A DNA stretch of 64,000 nucleotides from Fagopyrum homotropicum (Eukaryota; Streptophyta; Magnoliopsida; Caryophyllales; Polygonaceae). The DNA is taken from positions 117,784,242-117,848,241 of the forward strand of contig BSWB01000006.1 of assembly GCA_033239125.1 (NCBI GenBank), in the 5' to 3' direction. A model generated the notes under the pieces. That model did not search any database and was not told where the DNA came from. It worked only from the letters and a program-made list of their open reading frames with translations. Positions 56,640 through 64,000 of the stretch are shown here, piece by piece. Positions within the stretch are counted from its first letter, which is position 1. The number at the start of each line of letters is the position of its first letter. The position numbers were made by a program, and so were the translations under genes.

Positions 56640-59600
56640 TAGGTGAGCGGCAAAAAAAAATGGCCCGTAAATATAAAATAAACGAAAATAATATATCTAC
56701 TTTTTTTTAAAACAAGAGGAGGGAAAATCATATTAGCTTTAAAACGTACTCGTCTTCACCATTGCTGCTCCTCAACAGTTTTTAATCCCTTCCACCATTG
56801 TTGCTCCTAGATCGAAGGTACTCGTCTTCACCTCTTCTTCGTCTCTTCCTTGTTTTGCTTGTGATTTTTGTTGTTCTTGATTCCAGTCATTCTTCTCTTT
56901 GTGGAATTTGAGTTTCAGATTAGCCCTAAAACGTTTATCATTTTCGTATCTTCCACGATTCTTCCATATGTGCTCCTTAATCTTACGATTTTCATTCCCT
57001 TCCACCATTGCTGCTCCTCAGTCGAAGGTATTTTGTCCTCGTCTATTCTTCGTCTCTTCCTTGTTTTGTTTGTGATTTTTGGTTTTTTTTGGGACTTTGT
57101 TTATACTCTAATCTCATTCTGAAATACCACTATTTCTCAAAGATTTGTTGGATATATTGACAATCTCCATAAGCTCCAGTTGTATTTCTCCCTTTTCTGC
57201 TTCTACGGAGATCTGCATAAGCTCCAGTTGCACTCTATTAACTTGTTCATTAACTTCCATAGCCTTGGTAGATAAGGAAGAAAACTGATTCTTGTTCAAC
57301 TATTTGAGTGACATTTATCTTTAACTAGCTGCTTAAGCATTTGTAGGCTTCGAAGTATCATATTAGCTCTCAACCTAGGAGATGCTAATGATTGAGTCAT
57401 GAATTGGTCTTCTGGGCAACCAAATTATTTGTTCTTGCCTTGAAGGAAGAAAAAGTTTTATTGGGCTTGTCTTAGTAGATGAACTTAAAACACTCTAGTT
57501 CATCAAATAACTTCTACTTCTACTTCTACAAGGTTTTCATTGTTTACAAATGAAGGGACTTTTTTAAATAATTTATAAAGGGGCACTGAGTTATATTCTT
57601 GTTGAAAAATTGAAAGTAAGTCCAGTATCTTTTGGTACTTGGTATTTCAATTTCATAAAATTTACCATCTATAGTTCTTGTGTTATGTATAATTTTTTGC
57701 ATTCTTAACCCATCTTTCCCCTAAATTGTGATAACCTTTGAAGCTTTCATTGTACTGATAAAATTTAGTTGTAAAGCAAGAACATATTCTGTTCTCAGCT
57801 TGCTATCCTTAATAGTTGACCTGTATAAGGCTTAAAATGATAGTTTACTGCCGTGATTAGACCCTTCCTTTTTATCAAGAGGTCTCTAACAAGCAAACAA
57901 TCAATAGTTCAATCCACTTATCCCTCTTTCAACTTTAATAGACAAGAAGCAAATGTTCACACAATAGCTCGAGTTATTTAGTATACACTTAAAATCTTTA
58001 GCATTATGATATCTAAGAATGCAACCTTTTAGAAGAATGACCTAACATTTATTTGGAATAACTGGTTTAGGGTGCTCAGATTTTCTTGTAACATTGGTTT
58101 TGTGTAGTTTCTTGTAACATTGGTTTTGTTTGGTAACAATTTTGACAACAAATCTATCCTTTTTTACTAGTGTGGTTACATGTTTGAACCGAGTTCCTCA
58201 ATTACTGTCTGATTTGGAGTCTTACAAACCTCAGTTAATATCTTATTTAACTTTTATTAGACTTCATTTTTCACGGGGTTCAATGGAGTTGGATTTTTGC
58301 CTTATACATGGTATGTAGATTTGAAGTATAGAACTAGGACAACTATGTTGATTAACCACAAATCCATTTGCAACTCTATTTCTCTGATATTTTTGGTAGA
58401 GATATAGGTCTAGGTATCAACTAACTTCCTAATTTGACAGTGACAGAGCCATTCCTTCTTCAAATTATGATCTGTATTATGCTCACTGCATACGGAATCT
58501 CGTAAAGTGTAGAATCTGTAATATGGCTAAAAAAAGCACGTTGAAGGGCATTATCGGAACACTCTTGCTCTAGTAAGTGAAGTTATGGAAGGTTATCAAT
58601 ATTCAAATCAGAATTATCTGCTTGTATATTGATTGTGACAGCATAGAGTACACCATTGAACTTGCAACTTTAAAGGAGGGGAATAAAACACACCTAAAGT
58701 TCATATTCCTATAGAAATCTTGTCCATTTATATTTTATGGTATTGAACTTTGGCAATTTCCAATTCCACATTTCCACCTGATCTTCCTTGGATCATTTAT
58801 AAGATTCCACTTTTGAGGTTACTTTATCTGCCTTAAATTTGTTGTGGTGACCTAATGACTTTTAAAATTATCTGAATTTGCTAAGTTAAACATGAGTTCA
58901 TCTTGTTTGAGTTACAAAAATCACTACGAAAAACACTTGTTCTCCCTTTCCGTACAATATATATATATATATATTTGCAGGCTTATGATATCCGATTTGT
59001 ATAGGTAATTGGTTCCCTATGCAGTGAAGTAGTGGAATGGGAGACTCTGGATGTTCACACAGGTGAACATTGTTCCCAGTGAACAGTTAATTGTGTATAC
59101 TACGAATTTCCCTTTACCAATAGTTTGGTGCCTAGCCTAATATTCATTTTTGTGTACTCTATAGTTTGTCCATTTATATTTTTTTTACTGTATTCAGTTT
59201 GTGGCCTTCATAATCTGATTAGCAAGCCATGATCTGAAATCAAAATGACTATACTAGTATTTTTCTAATACTCCTTCTTTAAACTTCATGTATTTGGAAT
59301 GACTATACTAGTATTCTCTTGACTGTGATTGAACTACTTGGAATGACTATACTAGTATTCTTTAAATAGCTATCTTGCCCTCACATGTATTTTCATACGT
59401 TAAACATTAGGTCTAGTATACACGGTCACACGAGTATTCATAGTATTCTATTGATTGTGATTGAAATACTTGGAGAAACAAATCATTTTTCCAAAATGTT
59501 ATAAATTAAAAATTAAAAGTGTGCTCTTTTCAGTAGCTTATAATGTTGTAAAGTAGCTTCTTATACATGAAGGTGCGTTGAATATGTAATCTCTACCGGC

Positions 59601-59873
59601 TGATTTCTATCAATGAAGGTCTGCTGAAAATCTTACTTTTTCTTTTCCTCAAGTTATGACTAGAAACTAGTTTTTACCAGCTGATTTCTATAAATGAATT
59701 TCAAACATATAAAACTTACATATTTATACATACTTCTTAGTTAGTTTTTCCCCTCATCGATCATTTGTTAGTTGTTGTATAAGCAAACCGTTGTATTCTA
59801 CTTATATATTATTATTTTTACATGTCAAGTTTATATATGTCTGTAAATATGTGTAGGTGTAATCGATATTACA
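56640..59873 (+). other. CACTA internal region before the transposase
   Basis: No conserved coding block seen. 56790-56880 and 57000-57090 are direct copies (TCCACCATTG, CTCGTCT, CGTCTCTTCCTTGTTTTG), perhaps a duplicated leader segment. 59240-59470 has repeated words GGAATGACTATACTAGTATT and TTGACTGTGATTGAA. May hold the leader exon and first intron of the transposase. Confidence 0.45.
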
Positions 59874-60956
59874 ATGCCTTTAGACAAGTCGTGGATTGAT
59901 TGTGGAACTAGATGTTCGGTCTCATATTTTGCCAAGATAGATGGATTTTTAGACTTCGCGTACGCAAACAAGGATGTTAGTTCTACCATATATTGTCCCT
60001 GTAGAAAATGCAGAAACATGATTCTTCTAGGAAGATCGACTGTGAGACAACATCTTCGTCTCAATGGATTTTGGGTGCTTTATAAGATTTGGATGAAACA
60101 TGGTGAAACCTTTACTTAAGGAACCTGCTCAAATGGATGAAGTGCTACCAGAAGCAGAGAATTATATGGATGTAGAGATGACTAGGTTAGTTGAAGATAC
60201 TTGGAACAACTAATGTGCCTATATCAGAGAGTGATAATGATATAATTGAAAGTGAGTATGCTACACCAGTCCCAACCGACTCTACAAGGGAGTTTTTGAA
60301 GTTGATGCAAAATGCAAGCTTACCTTTGTATTCCGGTTCCAAGAAACACACTGCTTTATCCTTTGTTGTTCGTCTTTTATAAGCGAAAAGCTTACATGGT
60401 TAGACAGACACCTCTTTCAAAGAGTTATTGGATATATTTAGCGAGGTCATGCCAGAAGGTGTCAATCTTCCTAAAACTTATTATCAAGTTGAGATGTTAG
60501 TGGAGGATTGGGGTTTCATATTTAAAACGGCGGATGTGTGTCCCAATAATTGCATGCTATTTAGAAATAAAAATGAAGGTCTTGATGAGTGTTTGATATA
60601 TGCAAAACATCTCGATGGAGAGAAGTGAGTGAAACTTCTGATGAATCTAGAACTCGAAGAGCTGCAAAACAAGCTAGATACTTCTCGTTGATACCAAGAT
60701 TGCAAAGACTTTTCGCAACGGCTCAATCAGCAAACTCATGAAATGGCATGGTGAGAAGTGTGTAGATAATGGTGTGTTTAGGCATCCAGCAGACTCTCCT
60801 GCTTGGAAGCATCTTGACACCAAACATGCAAGTTTTGTAGTTGATATTCGGAACGTACGACTAGGAATTGTCTTTGATGGTTTTAATCCATTTCGGAATA
60901 AAAATTTAAAGCATAGTGCTTGGCCTATTGTGATAATTTCATATAACTTGCTTGAA

Positions 60957-61026
<70 letters not shown>

Positions 61027-61726
61027 TTATCTTTCTATGCTTATTGATGGACCAAAAGGATCCGGTGATAATTGAAGAACTAAATGAGTTGTGGGATGTG
61101 GGTGTAGAAACATATGATGCTTCAAGCAACCAGATGTTTTAAATGTGGGTTGCACTGCTTTGGAGCATTAATGATTTTCCTGCATATGTTAATATATCCG
61201 GGTGGAGTACTAAAGGTGAATATGGATGTCCGAAATGCAATACGAGTCTAGGGTCGAAGTGGTTGAAGAATGGACGCAAGTGGTCTTATGAGAAGAGTAG
61301 GAGGTTCACACCCCTTAATCACCCATACTGAAGAGATGTAAAGTCATTCCACATTGGACGAGATTTTGATGAACCTCCCCCTAGGATGACCGGAGCTCAA
61401 CATCTGTTACAACTTCAGTCCAATCGAGTGTTTACTCAATATAAAAAGGAAGACATGATTTTAAGACATAACATGAGGCCTGAGAAAGCGGAAAAGGATC
61501 CATCAAAAAAGAAGAAGCACAATTGGAAGAAAAAATCATATTATATGAGCTCCCATATTGGGTAGTTAACTTATTACCATATAGTATAAATGCGATGCAC
61601 GTCGAGAAAAATGTGGTTGAAAATGTAATATCTACAATGATGGGAGTCAAAGGTAAAAGTAAGGATAATCTAGCCTCTAGACGTGACCTTAAAGAGTTGG
61701 GAATTAGAGCATATCAATGTCATTAA
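59874..61726 (+). pseudogene. CACTA transposase (TNP2 family, with transposase-associated domain)
   Basis: Starts ATG 59874, MPLDKSWIDCGTRCSVSYFA, then DFAYANKDVSSTIYCPCRKC and STVRQHLRLNGFW: the transposase-associated zinc domain. Then, in changing frames: MPEGVNLPKTYYQVEMLVED (60449 on), MKWHGEKCVDNGVF with FRHPADSPAWKHLD (60738 on), VRLGIVFDGFNPF, ELNELWDVGVETYDASSNQM, ALLWSINDFPAYVNISGWST (61150 on), KGEYGCPKCNTS and, at the end, INAMHVEKNVVENVISTMMG. This is the TNP2 order. The protein cuts and joins the element ends. Several frameshifts, stops (61140, 61329) and an inserted TA run make it inactive. Confidence 0.9.
60958..61022. repeat. (TA)n microsatellite inside the transposase
   Basis: About 32 TA units between the codons for NLLEV and the SMLIDGPK-like block, in place of the usual PPWMCMK-type segment. 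Being a dinucleotide repeat it yields Tyr/Ile-repeat open frames on both strands that are artefacts. Confidence 0.95.
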
Positions 61727-62139
61727 TTATAACATATTTTTAACAAAATATTAATTTTGTAGGCAGAATCTACTGAGAAAAATGCATACATCTTCTCTTA
61801 TCGTGTAATCATGAGAACAGATTCGTAATTATTATTAGTTTTGTTACTAAGGTGTCATATCGTTTAATGTATTATTCGTAGTTATTGTTGGTTGAGTGAA
61901 TTATTCGTAGTTATTGTTGTTTGAATGGATTATTCCTAATTATTATTATTATTCGTAGTTATTATTAATTTTGATATCTACTCTAAATCTTGACCTTTAA
62001 TACTAACCATCCGACGATCTAAGATGGTTCTCATGATTACACGATAAGTCTGTTCTCATGGGAACCACACCCTATATATATATATTTCAATTAAGATTTT
62101 GTTTGATTAATTTTATCTTTTATACAACATCCTAAATAT
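61727..62139 (+). other. CACTA intergenic region
   Basis: Contains direct copies of TTATTCGTAGTTATT(G/A)TT (61870-61960), and an inverted pair: CTTATCGTGTAATCATGAG (61797) against CTCATGATTACACGATAAG (near 62031), which bracket about 250 bases. It may be a small foldback insertion. No gene. Confidence 0.5.
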
Positions 62140-63690
62140 ATGATAATGATAATCAATATATTGTGGAAGGATCACAAGTCAAGAATAAAGAACAAATATT
62201 TTGTGAAATATGAAAATGATCCCCAACTTGTTTCAACGGTTCCTACAAATGTTGTTAGAGAACAATGGTATGTGCTTATTAAGTATTGACGCTATCTTGA
62301 AGCAAAGGTACAATATATAAAGTTACTTTATATGTCATCCTAAATTTATTTCCATTAACTCTTTTTATGCTAAAGACATAAATAACTCATGATTTTATTA
62401 AAGGAAGTTGTTTATCTAACAATCTGACATTGATATGTTGTGTTTTTTTGTAGGCAGAACCAACGAGAAACTCTAACAGTCGAGAGAAGCTTGGTCCACT
62501 TCATATCACTAGTCGAAGATCCTTTGCCGAAATAAGAGAAGATGTATGCATATTTTCTCCAACTTTTACCACTTGTTTTTTTTGTGGCTGCAAAAAATTG
62601 CTTTTGAATTCAATGCAATTTTTTTGTTCTATTTATTTTACTAACTACTTGGTTGTATTAATTCTTGTACTTGATAGATGGAAAAGGATGGACAATCTAC
62701 TGATAAAATGAGTGTCTTGATAAAATCACGCAACCCAACTGATCATGATGTTATTGTGGCAATTGTAAGTTTATACATTAATCATGAAGGACATAATTAT
62801 GTTTGTGTTCTCCTCTTTTTGTTGAGCTAACTTATGTGTAAAAATAATGTAGGAGGACTTCAAGAAAGAATTAAGTAAGGAACCTGATGACCAACAACAC
62901 CTTACGGTTGTGAGTGACAAAGTGTTTCATAGAGTGATGAGAGAGGACGCCCATGGGTATTGTCGAACTTACGGTAGAGGTGTCCCTCGTACTTCAGTGT
63001 ACCAATCTGAACCACTAGCACCTACTAACACACCAGATTTCATACAAAATCTTACTAGATAGATTACTGAAAAAGTGACTAGAGAGGTAAGAAAAGCGAA
63101 TGAGGACATGGTACGACAATATGAGATAAAATATCAACAAGTACTTGATTGTCTTGCGCTTTTGGAAATCAATGATGGGAGAAGTGCAAATTCACTTATT
63201 CAGGTATGTTCAATTTATTTTTTGAGTTGTATTATTTTCATGCACAAAAGAAGTTGCTTAAATGTTTGAATTTCTAAGTTCTTCATGAAGTTTCTAATTT
63301 TTGGTTTAGTGTACGAAAAAGTCACGAGGCTACTAATTTTAAGTTTGAATTCGCTTGGTTTTCGTAGTGTTGTTAATTGGGTTTTGTGGTTTTATGATTT
63401 GACTAATTGGGTTTTGTGGTTTGTCTGATGCTTAGTAGTGTCTCTCGTACACAGAAACTCTCGTACACTTGTGGATAGTTGGTACTTGATACTTGGTTTA
63501 GTGATAATGATATAATGTGTAGTGTTGTTGACAAATGCTTGAATATCATATTTTGATGTTAATGTAGAGAGTTTTGGTTTTGTAGGGAGGAACAAGTGTT
63601 AATCAAAATGAGTCTATTGGAGAGGAAGGTCAAAGAGTGTCCGCCGCTGAAGAAGTCGTTCAAGAAGAAAATCCAAGTGAAAACATTTAA
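62140..63690 (+). pseudogene. second CACTA gene (transposase_24 / TNPA-like), five exons
   Basis: Exons 62140-62307, 62454-62544, 62678-62764, 62853-63203, 63586-63690, all with GT-AG borders. Product: LWKDHKSRIKNKYFVKYEND, VVREQWYVLIKY then TGA (62287-62289) where the family has Trp, LGPLHITSRRSFAEIRED, DFKKELSKEPDDQQHL, VMREDAHGYCRTYGRGVPRT, a TAG at 63060-63062, then a coiled-coil-like stretch (REVRKANEDMVRQYEIKYQQ) and an acidic end. This matches the plant transposase_24 (Ptta/En/Spm) family. In CACTA elements the companion protein binds the subterminal repeats. Two stops suggest it is dead, though splicing signals remain clean. Confidence 0.82.
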
Positions 63691-63857
63691 GTATGTTTCA
63701 TTTTGTGTTGTTCACAATGACTTGAAACTAATGCAATATGCTATATTGTACTTTTAATGTAGAATATGCTATATTGTACTTTTATTATTTGATTACTCTT
63801 TAATTTATGTGAAATTATTGCATATTAAAATAACATGAAAGGGAACTTTAGGTTTGT

Positions 63858-64000
63858 GGCGGCTCCTATCATCGCAATTATGCAATTCAGGTGTAACATT
63901 TGCGTTGGCAACGTACCATCGCAGATTTTAAATAGTGTAGCCGATACACTATTTGCGACGGGAGATAGCCGTCACAATGATCAATTCGGTTTGCCATTTA
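63858..64000. repeat. right subterminal repeats of the CACTA element, partial
   Basis: Words TGCGACGGGAG, ATAGCCGTCAC, CCATCGCAG and TGTGGCGGC echo the left subterminal set. The window ends before the terminus. Confidence 0.65.

Larger units (their letters stand above)
52826..64000 (+). mobile_element. CACTA (En/Spm) transposon, decayed, right end outside the window
   Basis: Left terminus CACTACAAAAAATAATTAG at 52826. Subterminal repeats built on GCGACGG / CCGTCGC (52850-53045) reappear near the right edge (63858-63985: GCGACGGGAG, GATAGCCGTC). Between them lie a TNP2-type transposase (59874-61726) and a second gene (62140-63690), the usual CACTA pair. Nested LTRs occupy 53069-56639. The right terminus, expected to end TGTAGTG, and the 3-bp duplication are beyond base 64000. 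Confidence 0.88.

Noticed and set aside
60674..61142. Long frames with Tyr-Ile repeats on both strands
   Set aside because: Produced by the TA microsatellite. Only the plus-strand flanks match TNP2 transposase.

Overview
This window is nuclear DNA from a flowering plant, most likely a eudicot. It has spliced genes with short exons and GT-AG introns, plant-type ribosomal and kinase genes, and dense plant transposons. I cannot name the species from the sequence alone. Only two genes look intact. One is a 14-exon casein kinase 1-like gene (40128-44685, 454 residues). The other is a two-exon gene for organellar-type ribosomal protein uS17 (48962-49476, 104 residues). Almost everything else is mobile DNA or its debris.

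Layout. 1-5858: two Athila-type Ty3/gypsy elements on the minus strand; element B (1-2465, running off the window) is inserted in the gag gene of element A (2466-5858). 5859-7486: minus-strand LINE remnant. 7940-10418: MULE-like foldback element with a perfect 9-bp target duplication, itself holding a solo LTR (8166-10112). 10428-11408: AT-rich diverged repeat. 11409-13161: minus-strand LTR of the same broad family. 13162-29350: a nested stack. A 5'-truncated LINE is split by a non-autonomous Athila-like element C (13472-28806, target duplication GGGAC), and C is split by a complete chromovirus D (16699-25586, target duplication ATGTG). 29351-33270: fragments of host genes in both orientations (RNA polymerase II subunit RPB11, ribosomal protein L11, Rab2 GTPase, one unknown exon) with GC-rich hairpins. 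33270-37560: small MITE-like repeats, a Helitron (33833-34982) with a recognisable empty site, a LINE RNase H fragment and a Tourist-like MITE. 38153-38900: a near-perfect 60-bp palindrome followed by an array of the octamer atagttca and poly-A/T tracts. 40128-49476: the two host genes and spacer. 49902-51867: MITEs and a 1.56-kb TIR element. 52826 to the window end: a decayed CACTA (En/Spm) transposon with a TNP2-type transposase and a second transposase_24-like gene; its left part holds a solo LTR (53069-56639, duplication TAGGT) that holds another solo LTR (54262-56067, duplication TTACC).

The most informative signal is the decay pattern of chromovirus D. About 5 kb of gag-pol is open apart from one frameshift and 18 stop codons. 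Fourteen of these are TAG, mostly where the family has glutamine, as expected from deamination of methylated C in CAG (CHG) sites. Four transitions I compared between its two LTRs lie in CAG/CTG sites too. Element C is of interest because it has Athila-type LTRs but carries, in place of a recognisable gag-pol, a 322-codon frame I do not recognise.
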